From Chloroflexota bacterium (lineage in GTDB: Bacteria > Chloroflexota > Limnocylindria > Limnocylindrales > CSP1-4): 5,479 nt of DNA. The stretch's first letter is position 1; each line of letters opens with the position of its first letter. The position numbers were made by a program, and so were the translations under genes. Under the pieces are notes generated by a model. The model was not told where the DNA came from. It saw only the letters and a list, made by a program, of their open reading frames with translations, and ran no database searches. The DNA lies in assembly GCA_027457005.1 (NCBI GenBank), contig DAIDTV010000119.1, forward strand, positions 1 through 5,479, read 5' to 3'. Below, in pieces: positions 1 through 5,425 of the stretch.

Positions 1-782
1 CCCTCGTCGTCGATCTCCATCTCGCGCATCGCCGCCTCGGCCTGGGGCGCCGTGATGCGCTCGGCACCGCGCACCTCCGCGTGGTCCCGGACGCGCTTGA
101 GCAGGCGGTTCACGATGCGCGGCGTGCCGCGCCCGCGACGCGCCAGCACATCGACCGCATCCTCCTCGATCGCGACGCCCAGGATGGCGGCAGACCGGCG
201 CACGATGGCCGACAGGTCGGCGGCGTCGTAGTACTCGAGCCGGTAGATCGCGCCGAACCGGTCGCTGAGTGGACCACCGACCCGACCGGCCCGGGTGGTT
301 GCGCCGACCACGGTAAACGGCTTCAGCGACAGTCGAAGACTGCGGGCACTCGGGCCGCGCCCGATCATCACGTCGATGACGAAATCCTCCATGGCAGGGT
401 AGAGGATCTCCTCGACGGTGTGGTTGAGCCGGTGAATCTCGTCGATGAACAGGACGTCGCGCTCCTCGAGGTTGGTGAGGATCGCGGCGAGGTCGCCGGC
501 CCGCTCGATCGCCGGCCCGCTGGTGGTGTGGATGTTCACGCCGAGCTCGCGCGCGACGATGTTCGCGAGCGTGGTCTTGCCGAGTCCCGGTGGCCCGTAG
601 AGCAGGACGTGGTCGGCCGCCTCACCGCGCCGCTTCGCCGCCTCCAGCAGCGTGCCGAGGTTCCGCTTGACCTGCAGCTGCCCCACGTACTCGTCGAGGT
701 GGCGTGGCCGCAGGCTCGTCTCGACGACGGCCTCCTCGACGGCGAGCGCGGCGGATCCGACGACGCGGGGAGCGGGCTCCAT
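1..782 (-). CDS. ruvB: RuvB, Holliday junction branch-migration ATPase (partial; C-terminus lies beyond the window)
   Basis: Reading leftward from the ATG at 782 gives 260 codons with no stop before the window edge. RuvB is the AAA+ hexameric motor that, with RuvA, drives branch migration of Holliday junctions in the cytoplasm. Visible motifs are the RuvB entry segment around residues 24-35 (LRPRHLDEYVGQ), Walker A GPPGLGKTT at 63-71, the TTSGPAIERAGDLA segment at 86-99, Walker B with LFIDEIHRL at 111-119, LYPAMEDF at 127-134, sensor 1 GATTRAG at 160-166, and PLSDRFG at 171-177 with the likely arginine finger R175. The sensor 2 stretch GTPRIVNRLLKRVRD follows. Members of the family are about 330-350 residues, so the ATPase core is here and only the C-terminal winged-helix DNA-binding domain is cut off. 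No Shine-Dalgarno sequence precedes the ATG; a -10-like element ends 8 nt upstream, which suggests a leaderless mRNA. The gene is separated from ruvA by 566 bp and has its own candidate promoter and SOS-like box. Confidence 0.97.
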   Translation of the reverse strand, partial: MEPAPRVVGSAALAVEEAVVETSLRPRHLDEYVGQLQVKRNLGTLLEAAKRRGEAADHVLLYGPPGLGKTTLANIVARELGVNIHTTSGPAIERAGDLAAILTNLEERDVLFIDEIHRLNHTVEEILYPAMEDFVIDVMIGRGPSARSLRLSLKPFTVVGATTRAGRVGGPLSDRFGAIYRLEYYDAADLSAIVRRSAAILGVAIEEDAVDVLARRGRGTPRIVNRLLKRVRDHAEVRGAERITAPQAEAAMREMEIDDE

Positions 783-790
783 GGGGGCCG

Positions 791-799
791 AGTCTAGCA
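791..799 (-). promoter_or_regulatory. Candidate extended -10 promoter of ruvB (leaderless)
   Basis: On the minus strand the sequence TGCTAGACT is an extended -10 (TGn followed by TAGACT, 4 of 6 to TATAAT). Eight bases separate it from the ruvB ATG at 782, so transcription would begin at or within a base or two of the start codon. There is no convincing -35 at 17-18 bp and no ribosome binding site, which fits a leaderless transcript. The assignment is inferred from spacing and similarity to the yebC start region. Confidence 0.5.
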
Positions 800-828
800 G
801 GTGACGAGGCTACGGGTGGGGCGATCTA

Positions 829-840
829 GAACGCCTGTTC
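829..840. promoter_or_regulatory. Candidate LexA/SOS box upstream of ruvB
   Basis: The sequence GAACGCCTGTTC is a perfect GAAC-N4-GTTC dyad, the core of the LexA operator known in Bacillus and actinobacteria. It lies 47 bp upstream of the ruvB ATG. ruvAB is a classical LexA-regulon member in E. coli and other bacteria. A second -10-like hexamer, TAGATC on the minus strand at 828-823, abuts the box, so a repressor bound here could cover that promoter. The outer bases (TA before, AC after) do not extend the dyad, and no lexA gene is visible, so the LexA assignment is an inference. Confidence 0.5.
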
Positions 841-945
841 ACGATTGCGCCTGCGGGTGCCGGGCGCTGGTCGCCCCGTCCCTGCCGTTCGGCGCGTGGC
901 CCCGCGCGCGGCCGTGGGCGGTGGGGTTTTGGGGGCCGCCCCGCA

Positions 946-981
946 GCCCTTGGCGGCCGGCCCCGCCTGCGGCCGCTGGGC
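946..981. other. Strong GC hairpin of unknown role
   Basis: GCGGCCG at 953-959 pairs perfectly with CGGCCGC at 970-976 around a 10-base loop. After a small internal loop the stem continues with GCCC (946-949) against GGGC (978-981). No T-run follows on either strand, so it is not a standard intrinsic terminator. It could act as a GC-only terminator for the ruvA transcript or be incidental to the extreme GC content. Confidence 0.35.
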
Positions 982-997
982 CGCGCGGTCGCCGCAT

Positions 998-1029
998 CCT
1001 GCAGTTTGTGCACGGGCAGAACGCCATGT
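998..1029 (-). repeat. 32-bp degenerate repeat, copy 1 (inverted)
   Basis: On the minus strand this copy follows the pattern ACNTRRCGT, 7 variable bases, GTGCA, 4 variable bases, CTGCAGG, with CTGCAGG ending at 998. It has the same internal spacing as the two plus-strand copies. The four bases between GTGCA and CTGCAGG differ (CAAA here, AGTC in the others), so it is the most diverged copy. Confidence 0.55.
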
Positions 1030-1137
1030 CCGCTTGACGACCTTTCCTGCGGCCCCTGGGCGCTGTGCGGGCGGCTGGAGGAGATCCAAGTCGGCTGTCC
1101 GCGCCGGCCGGTGCTGCTCGAACGAACATCGATCTGG

Positions 1138-1169
1138 ACCTAACGTGCCGTGGGTGCAAGTCCTGCAGG
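1138..1169 (+). repeat. 32-bp degenerate repeat, copy 2
   Basis: This copy has ACCTAACGT at 1138-1146, then GTGCAAGTCCTGCAGG at 1154-1169. The 16-base block is identical to that of copy 3, which starts exactly 62 bp downstream, and the 27 bases from ACGTGC to the end match copy 3 at 24 positions. Confidence 0.65.
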
Positions 1170-1199
1170 ATCGCAGCCGGTCCAACCCCCTGCGGTCGC

Positions 1200-1231
1200 A
1201 CATGACGTGCAGGGTGTGCAAGTCCTGCAGG
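1200..1231 (+). repeat. 32-bp degenerate repeat, copy 3
   Basis: This copy has ACATGACGT at 1200-1208 and GTGCAAGTCCTGCAGG at 1216-1231. Its first nine bases resemble the inverted copy (ACATGGCGT) and its last sixteen are identical to copy 2, so it links all three copies as one family. The 3' end contains CCTGCAGG, an 8-bp palindrome. Confidence 0.65.
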
Positions 1232-1348
1232 TCGAGTTCTGCTGGATCGGGCTCTGCCGAAATCGGACTCGGGAGTGGTGCGGGATATGGTTCTGTGGGA
1301 GCAGGCAGCCGGTGCCTCGTCCGGCGCTCGTCGGGGCGCGGGAGTGCC

Positions 1349-1951
1349 CTACTCGCGGCTGAGGCGCCGGAGCGCGGCCTTGACGTGATCCTCCAGGGAC
1401 GCGCCGGACCCGGAGTCCGTCGCGGCCGCCCGCGCAGCCTCGCGGGCCTCGGACTGCGAGTAGCCCAGCGCCTGCAGGGCCGCCACGACCTCGGACTCGG
1501 TCGCCCCGGAGAGCGGCCCATGCCCCGGCGCCGCTGCCGCCGCCATCCCCGCCGCCGCGACCTTCTCGCGCAGTTCGAGCACGATCCGCGCGGCCAGCCG
1601 CTTCCCGACTCCGGACACGGCGGTCAGCACCGCCTCGTCACCCTGCATGACCGCGAGCTGCAGGTCGGCGACCGGGCGCGAGGACACGATCGCCAGTGCC
1701 ACCTTCGGCCCCACTCCCGTCACCGTGAGCAGCAAGGTGAAGAAGCCAAGCTCCTCCACGGTCCGGAACCCGTAGAGCGCCTGCAGGTCCTCGCGCACGA
1801 TGTGGTGGGTGTGGAGCTTCAGCGGCTCACCCTGCCGCGCGAAGGCCAGCGTGCCCGGGCCCGCGAAGACGCGATAGCCGACTCCACCGACCTCGATCAC
1901 GAGCGAGTCGGCGTGGATCGCATCGACCGTCCCGCGAAGCGACGCGATCAC
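1349..1951 (-). CDS. ruvA: RuvA, Holliday junction-binding subunit
   Basis: The product has 200 residues, the normal RuvA length. RuvA tetramers hold the four-way junction in an open square form and load RuvB hexamers on opposite arms. The sequence shows the N-terminal OB-fold domain (MIASLRGTV start, GGVGYRVF at 22-29, HHIVREDLQALYGF at 49-62, with the acidic pin likely E54/D55). Two helix-hairpin-helix motifs follow, centred on VTGVGPK (77-83) and VSGVGKR (112-118). An Ala/Gly-rich linker (about 132-150) leads to the C-terminal domain III that contacts RuvB (about 152-200). The start is GTG at 1951; it gives the conserved N-terminus directly and lies 6 bp after the ruvC stop. I see no clear Shine-Dalgarno sequence, so translation may be coupled to ruvC. 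The gene ends with TAG and, unusually, is not followed directly by ruvB. Confidence 0.97.
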   Translation of the reverse strand: MIASLRGTVDAIHADSLVIEVGGVGYRVFAGPGTLAFARQGEPLKLHTHHIVREDLQALYGFRTVEELGFFTLLLTVTGVGPKVALAIVSSRPVADLQLAVMQGDEAVLTAVSGVGKRLAARIVLELREKVAAAGMAAAAAPGHGPLSGATESEVVAALQALGYSQSEAREAARAAATDSGSGASLEDHVKAALRRLSRE

Positions 1952-1957
1952 GGCACG

Positions 1958-2437
1958 TCAGGCCGCAACCGGTCGGCTGTGCGCCAGGCAGATCGCGATC
2001 GCCAGCGCGTCGGCCGCATCGTCCGGACGCGGAAGCTCCGGGAGCCCCAGCACGACCTGGACCATCCGCTGCACCTGCGCCTTCGGGGCGCGGCCGTACC
2101 CGGTGACGGCGATCTTGACCTCGTTCGGGGTGAACTCGAAGACCGGCAGGCCATGCTCGGCCGCAGTCAGCAGCACCGCCCCCCGTGCCTGGCCGACCGC
2201 GAACGCCGTCTGGACGTTGCGGTTGAAGAAGAGCCGTTCCACCGCGACCAGCGACGGTTCATGCGTCCCGATCAGGTCCGCGATGGCGGCCCGGATCTCC
2301 AGCAGTCGCTCGGCAAGCGGCCGGTCGGACGGCGTCTCGATGCAGCCGTAGTCGATGGCGCGGATCCGGGAGCCCGTGCGTTCGACGACGCCGTAACCGG
2401 TCAGCGCCGTGCCCGGGTCGATCCCGAGGACGATCAA
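1958..2437 (-). CDS. ruvC: RuvC, crossover junction endodeoxyribonuclease
   Basis: The product has 159 residues, at the short end of the usual 155-190. RuvC is the dimeric, Mg-dependent resolvase that nicks Holliday junctions symmetrically. Its RNase H-like fold is evident from LGIDPGTALTGYG at 4-16. The catalytic acidic residues can be placed at D7, E67 (in VAVERLFF), D140 and D143 (in DDAADALAIA). The segments FFNRNVQTAFAVGQARG and KAQVQRMV are also typical. The start is TTG at 2437, whose TG is shared with the TGA stop of yebC. It places the conserved IVLGIDPG at the N-terminus, and a GAGG lies 10 bases upstream (2451-2448). No other start codon fits as well. Overlap with yebC and the 6-bp gap to ruvA indicate one operon with translational coupling. 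The C-terminal tail beyond the last catalytic residue is only 16 residues, shorter than in E. coli. Confidence 0.96.
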   Translation of the reverse strand: MIVLGIDPGTALTGYGVVERTGSRIRAIDYGCIETPSDRPLAERLLEIRAAIADLIGTHEPSLVAVERLFFNRNVQTAFAVGQARGAVLLTAAEHGLPVFEFTPNEVKIAVTGYGRAPKAQVQRMVQVVLGLPELPRPDDAADALAIAICLAHSRPVAA

Positions 2438-3186
2438 GCGGTGGCCGCCTCGGCCAGCACCTCGTCGGGGATCTCGAAGTTCGCCGTGACGCGCTGCACG
2501 TCGTCGTGATCCTCGAGATGCTCGATCAGCCGCAGGTTCGCACGCGCCTTGGAGACATCGACCTCGATGGTGTTCCGGGCCTGCATCGTCAGCTCGGCCG
2601 ACTCGATCCGGACGCCCGCGGTCTCGAGCTGCCGGCGCACCGCCTCGAGTTCGGTGGGCGCGGTGTAGACCTCGAGCGGGTCGGCATCCGTGTCGACGTC
2701 GTCCGCGCCCGCGTCGATGGCCAGCAGCGCGACCTCGTCGGCGTCCTGCCCGGTCAGCGGGAGCGAGATCACGCCGCGCTGCTCGAACTGCCAGGCCACG
2801 GCCCCCGAACCGGCCAGCTGGCCGCCGTGCTTGGTGAAGATGGCACGGACGTCGGCCGCCGTGCGGTTCTTGTTGTCGGTGGCCGCCTCGACGATGATCG
2901 CCACGCCGCCGGGACCGTAGCCCTCGTAGGTGATCTCCTCGAACTGCTCGGCCTCGCCCCCGCCGGCCCCGCGCTCGACGGCGCGCTTGATGTTGTCGGC
3001 CGGCATGTTGACGGCCCGCGCCTTCTCGATCGCGAGCCGCAGCTTGAAGTTTCCGTCGGGATCGCCACCGCCGGCGCGAGCGGCGATCGCGATGTCGCGC
3101 GCGACCTTGGTGAACACGGCGCCGCGCTTCGCGTCGTTCGCGCCCTTCTGGCGCTTGATCTGCGACCACTTGGAGTGTCCGGACAT
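2434..3186 (-). CDS. yebC: YebC/PmpR/TACO1-family protein
   Basis: The product has 250 residues, the normal length. The family signature is clear: MSGHSKWSQIKRQKGANDAKRG (residues 1-22), LAIEKARAVNMPADNIKRAVERG (51-73), and YEGYGPGGVAIIVEAATDNKNRTAADVR (88-114). An acidic C-terminal segment ends with LEDHDDVQRVTANFEIP (224-240). The family was long annotated as transcription regulators; more recent work on bacterial YebC and mitochondrial TACO1 points to a ribosome-associated role in relieving stalling at proline-rich stretches. The start at 3186 is chosen because MSGHSKW matches the family N-terminus; an in-frame ATG three codons upstream lies inside the -10 element. That -10 (TAGAAT) ends 7 nt before the ATG, so the mRNA is probably leaderless. 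The gene heads the operon yebC-ruvC-ruvA and is divergent from an EF-G-2 gene. Confidence 0.96.
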   Translation of the reverse strand: MSGHSKWSQIKRQKGANDAKRGAVFTKVARDIAIAARAGGGDPDGNFKLRLAIEKARAVNMPADNIKRAVERGAGGGEAEQFEEITYEGYGPGGVAIIVEAATDNKNRTAADVRAIFTKHGGQLAGSGAVAWQFEQRGVISLPLTGQDADEVALLAIDAGADDVDTDADPLEVYTAPTELEAVRRQLETAGVRIESAELTMQARNTIEVDVSKARANLRLIEHLEDHDDVQRVTANFEIPDEVLAEAATA

Positions 3187-3193
3187 CCCCGGC

Positions 3194-3206
3194 ATTCTAC
3201 TAGAAT
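3194..3206. promoter_or_regulatory. Symmetric divergent promoter core for yebC and the EF-G-2 gene
   Basis: The 13 bases ATTCTACTAGAAT form a perfect 6+1+6 inverted repeat and supply TAGAAT (5 of 6 to TATAAT) on each strand. On the minus strand the hexamer at 3199-3194 ends 7 nt before the yebC ATG, giving a start at or next to that A. On the plus strand the hexamer at 3201-3206 would start transcription at about 3212-3215, leaving a leader of about 50 nt for the EF-G-2 gene. No good -35 is seen on either side. Directly repeated use of one symmetric core suggests divergent transcription by sigma-70-type holoenzyme. Confidence 0.6.
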
Positions 3207-3228
3207 GACCGGGCCGCGCCCCCCGGTC
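3207..3228. promoter_or_regulatory. Perfect inverted repeat at the EF-G-2 transcription start (possible operator)
   Basis: GACCGGG at 3207-3213 is the exact reverse complement of CCCGGTC at 3222-3228, with an 8-base spacer. It begins immediately after the plus-strand -10, so it spans the predicted start site. Only part of it would be transcribed, so it makes more sense as a DNA dyad than as an RNA hairpin. It may be a regulator site or a GC-rich coincidence. Confidence 0.3.
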
Positions 3229-3250
3229 TCCGCTTGCCTCGAACTGCACG

Positions 3251-3262
3251 AAGGGCTGCCCT
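3251..3262 (+). promoter_or_regulatory. Ribosome binding site of the EF-G-2 gene, inside a small dyad
   Basis: AAGGG at 3251-3255 lies 9 bases before the ATG at 3265 and is the only Shine-Dalgarno-like site near this start. It decides the start at MKNV over the in-frame ATG at 3205, which lies within the -10 element. The bases AGGG (3252-3255) can pair with CCCT (3259-3262) around a 3-base loop, so the site could be partly masked in the mRNA. Confidence 0.5.
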
Positions 3263-3264
3263 CG

Positions 3265-5346
3265 ATGAAGAACGTCGATGCCAACCGTCTCCGGAACGTC
3301 GTCCTGGCTGGCCATGCCGGCTGCGGGAAGACGACGCTGGCCGAGCACCTGCTGCACAGCGCCGGGGCGATCGGCCGGCTTGGCCGCGTTGACGATGGCA
3401 CCGCGAGCCTCGACTTCGAGCCCGAGGAGCAGAAGCGGCACCTGTCGCTGGCCCTCGCCGTCGCCTCTCTCGACCACGGCGACCACCGGGTGACGATCGT
3501 CGACACGCCCGGATACGCCGATTTCGTGGGCGAGGTGATCCAGGGGTACGCGGCGGCGGACGCAGCCCTGATCGCGATGGACGCGTCGGGAGCGGTCGAG
3601 GCAGGAACCGAGAAGGCGGTCCAGCTGGGACGCGAGACGGGCATCGCGGCCTTGTTCGTGCTCACCCGGTGCGAGCGCGAGAACGCCGATCCCGGTGCGG
3701 CGCTGGACCGGCTGCGGGAGAGCTTCGGCCAGAAGATCGCGCCGCTCCAGGTGGCCATCGGCACCGCCGAGTCCTTCCGGGGATACGTGGACCTGGTCCA
3801 TCGCGTCGCGTACACCTGGCAGGGCGACAAGGTGTCGCAGGGGCCGGTCCCCGCCGAGCTGGCGGACGAGGTCTCGCGGCGCCGCGAGCAGCTCGTGGAG
3901 GCCGCGTCGGAGGCCTCCGACGAGATCATGACGAAGTACCTCGAGGGCGAGGAGATCACCGACGCGGAGCTCGAGGGATGCGTGGCGGAGGCCGTGCGAC
4001 GCAGCCTCATCGCCCCGGTGGTGGTCACGTCGGCGGCCCGCGGGATCGGGGTGACCGGCCTGCTCGACACGATCGTGGCGTACCTCCCCTCCCCCGTGGA
4101 GCGCGGACCGGTCGCCGCCCTGGACGGCGCCGGCAAGGCCGTTGAGGTGGCGCCCGATCCATCCGCCCCGCTGCTCCTGCACGTGTTCCGGACCACGGCC
4201 GACCCGTTCGTGGGCCGGCTGACGTTCTTCCGGGTGCACGCGGGGACCATCCGCAGCCACGACCACGTGTGGAATCCGGTCCGGGGCGAGGAGGAGCGCA
4301 TCGGCCAGGTGCTGGCGTTGCACGGCAAGGATCAGGAGGCGGTCGGCGAGCTCAAGGCCGGCGAGATCGGCGCGATCGCGAAGCTCAGCGCGACGCTGAC
4401 CGGCGACACGCTCACGCCGCGCGAACGCCCGGTCACGATGCCGCCGCTGCAGTTCCCGGCCCCGACCCTGCCGGTCGCGATCGAGCCGCAGACCAAGGCC
4501 GACATGGACAAGATGGGCCAGGCGCTGGGCCGGCTGGTCGAGGAGGAGCCGACCGTCCGGGTCGAGCGGCAGGTGGAAACCGGGGAGCAGCTGCTCTGGG
4601 CCGTGGGCGAGAACCAGATCCAGGTGCTGGTGGAGCGGCTGAAGCGCAAGTTCGGTGCCGCCGTCCTCACGCACGCCCCCCGCATCCCGTACCGGGAGAC
4701 CATCCGGGGCCGCACGCAGGTCGAGGGGCGGCACAAGAAGCAGACCGGCGGCCACGGCCAGTTCGGGCACGTCTGGATCGAGATCGAGCCCAACCCCGGT
4801 GCCGGCGTCGAGTTCAACGAGAAGGTCGTGGGTGGCGTGGTCCCCAAGCAGTTCTTCCCCGGCGTGGAGAAGGGCGTGCGGGACGTGGCCTCCAGGGGCG
4901 TGATCGCAGGCTACCCGGTGGTCGACTTCAAGGCCACGCTCTACGACGGCTCCTTCCACCCGGTGGATTCGGACGAGCTCTCGTTCCGGCTGGCGGCGTC
5001 GATGGCGACCCGGAAGGGGCTGCTTGACGCCAGCCCGGTGCTCCTGGAGCCGATCATGGAAGTGGAGATCCGGGTGCCCGAGGCCTACATGGGCGACGTG
5101 AACCGCGACCTCAACACGCGCCGTGGCCGGGTGCTGGGCATGGACAGCGCGGGCGGCGGCATCCAGGTGGTGCGGGCGCACGTCCCGCAGTCCGAGCTGG
5201 CCACGTACGCGACCGAGCTCCGTGCGTTCACCGCGGGCCGCGGCACGTTCTCCGCGACGCTCGACCACTACGAGGACGTGCCGGCGCACATCGCGCAGAA
5301 GGTCATCGACGCGCACAAGAAGGAGGAGACCGCGGCCGCGCACTGA
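3265..5346 (+). CDS. Elongation factor G paralogue, EF-G-2 type translational GTPase
   Basis: The product has 693 residues, full EF-G length with all five domains. The GTPase domain (about 8-290) has the P-loop GHAGCGKTT at 16-24, switch I segment QKRHLSLAL (56-64) where S61 replaces the usual Thr of RGIT, G3 DTPGYADF at 80-87, and G5 TSA. Domain II begins at about 294, domain III at about 402, and domain IV at about 468 with GGHGQFGHVWIEIEP and the tip loop HPVDSDE (H565). Domain V begins at about 593 (LLEPIMEVEI, YMGDVNRDLNTRRGRVLGMD). EF-G moves tRNA and mRNA on the ribosome. The Tyr in place of the catalytic His of DTPGH, the GRVEDG-like region and overall pattern match Thermus EF-G-2 rather than the main FusA, so a housekeeping fusA should exist elsewhere. 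The guanine-specificity motif NKxD is replaced by TRCE (134-137), which is unusual. The gene is divergent from yebC and convergent with hisA. Confidence 0.93.
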   Translation: MKNVDANRLRNVVLAGHAGCGKTTLAEHLLHSAGAIGRLGRVDDGTASLDFEPEEQKRHLSLALAVASLDHGDHRVTIVDTPGYADFVGEVIQGYAAADAALIAMDASGAVEAGTEKAVQLGRETGIAALFVLTRCERENADPGAALDRLRESFGQKIAPLQVAIGTAESFRGYVDLVHRVAYTWQGDKVSQGPVPAELADEVSRRREQLVEAASEASDEIMTKYLEGEEITDAELEGCVAEAVRRSLIAPVVVTSAARGIGVTGLLDTIVAYLPSPVERGPVAALDGAGKAVEVAPDPSAPLLLHVFRTTADPFVGRLTFFRVHAGTIRSHDHVWNPVRGEEERIGQVLALHGKDQEAVGELKAGEIGAIAKLSATLTGDTLTPRERPVTMPPLQFPAPTLPVAIEPQTKADMDKMGQALGRLVEEEPTVRVERQVETGEQLLWAVGENQIQVLVERLKRKFGAAVLTHAPRIPYRETIRGRTQVEGRHKKQTGGHGQFGHVWIEIEPNPGAGVEFNEKVVGGVVPKQFFPGVEKGVRDVASRGVIAGYPVVDFKATLYDGSFHPVDSDELSFRLAASMATRKGLLDASPVLLEPIMEVEIRVPEAYMGDVNRDLNTRRGRVLGMDSAGGGIQVVRAHVPQSELATYATELRAFTAGRGTFSATLDHYEDVPAHIAQKVIDAHKKEETAAAH

Positions 5347-5353
5347 GCGCGAC

Positions 5354-5425
5354 GGCCGTCAGCCCGCGAGCACTCGCGCGTCGGCCGTCAGCTCTCGAGC
5401 ACGTCGGCCGTCAGCCCGCGAGCGC
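5354..5425. repeat. Three imperfect 20-bp repeats derived from the hisA 3' end
   Basis: A 20-bp core beginning GGCCGTCAGC occurs at 5354-5373, 5383-5402 and 5406-5425. Relative to the first copy, the second has two mismatches and the third one. The third copy contains the hisA stop codon and its last codons, so the other two look like partial duplications of the gene end into the convergent gap. Small dyads lie inside, such as CGCGAG/CTCGCG at 5365-5378 and GACGGCCGTC at 5351-5360, which could contribute to bidirectional termination. No T-run is present. Confidence 0.65.

Larger units (their letters stand above)
783..1348. other. 566-bp gene-free region between ruvA and ruvB
   Basis: No convincing gene lies here. 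Open frames exist on both strands, but they are rich in Arg, Ala, Pro and Gly, run into the antisense of ruvA, and match no family I recognise. No tRNA, rRNA or riboswitch is apparent. The region holds the ruvB promoter candidate and SOS-like box (783-840), a very GC-rich stretch able to form strong hairpins (about 900-985), and three copies of a 32-bp degenerate repeat (998-1231). I see nothing definite in 1232-1348, downstream of the ruvA stop, and no hairpin followed by a T-run that would be a clear ruvA terminator. Confidence 0.7.

Noticed and set aside
81..797. Plus-strand open frame of 238 codons at the left end
   Set aside because: It is the antisense of ruvB, whose motifs are unmistakable on the minus strand.
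915..935. G-quadruplex in the G-rich run near 915-935
   Set aside because: Only three runs of three or more G are present, so a standard intramolecular three-tier quadruplex is not supported.
1120..1127. GAACGAAC as a second SOS box
   Set aside because: The half-sites are in direct orientation with no spacer, so it is not a LexA-type dyad.
998..1231. CRISPR-like array
   Set aside because: There are only three diverged copies, one is inverted, spacing is irregular, and no cas gene is present.
826..1521. Minus-strand open frame of 231 codons and other frames in the ruvA-ruvB gap
   Set aside because: They overlap ruvA out of frame, are rich in Arg/Pro/Ala, lack start-site signals and match no known family.
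2506..3264. Plus-strand open frame running into the EF-G-2 frame, suggesting a longer N-terminus
   Set aside because: It is antisense to yebC. EF-G homology begins at about residue 8 of the MKNV start, which has a ribosome binding site; the in-frame ATG at 3205 lies within the -10 element.
2434..5343. Minus-strand open frame of about 970 codons that continues yebC upstream across the whole EF-G-2 gene
   Set aside because: Only the part from 3186 leftward is yebC. The rest is the antisense of a clear EF-G gene, with low-complexity Arg/Leu/Asp-rich sequence, an artefact of high GC at third codon positions.
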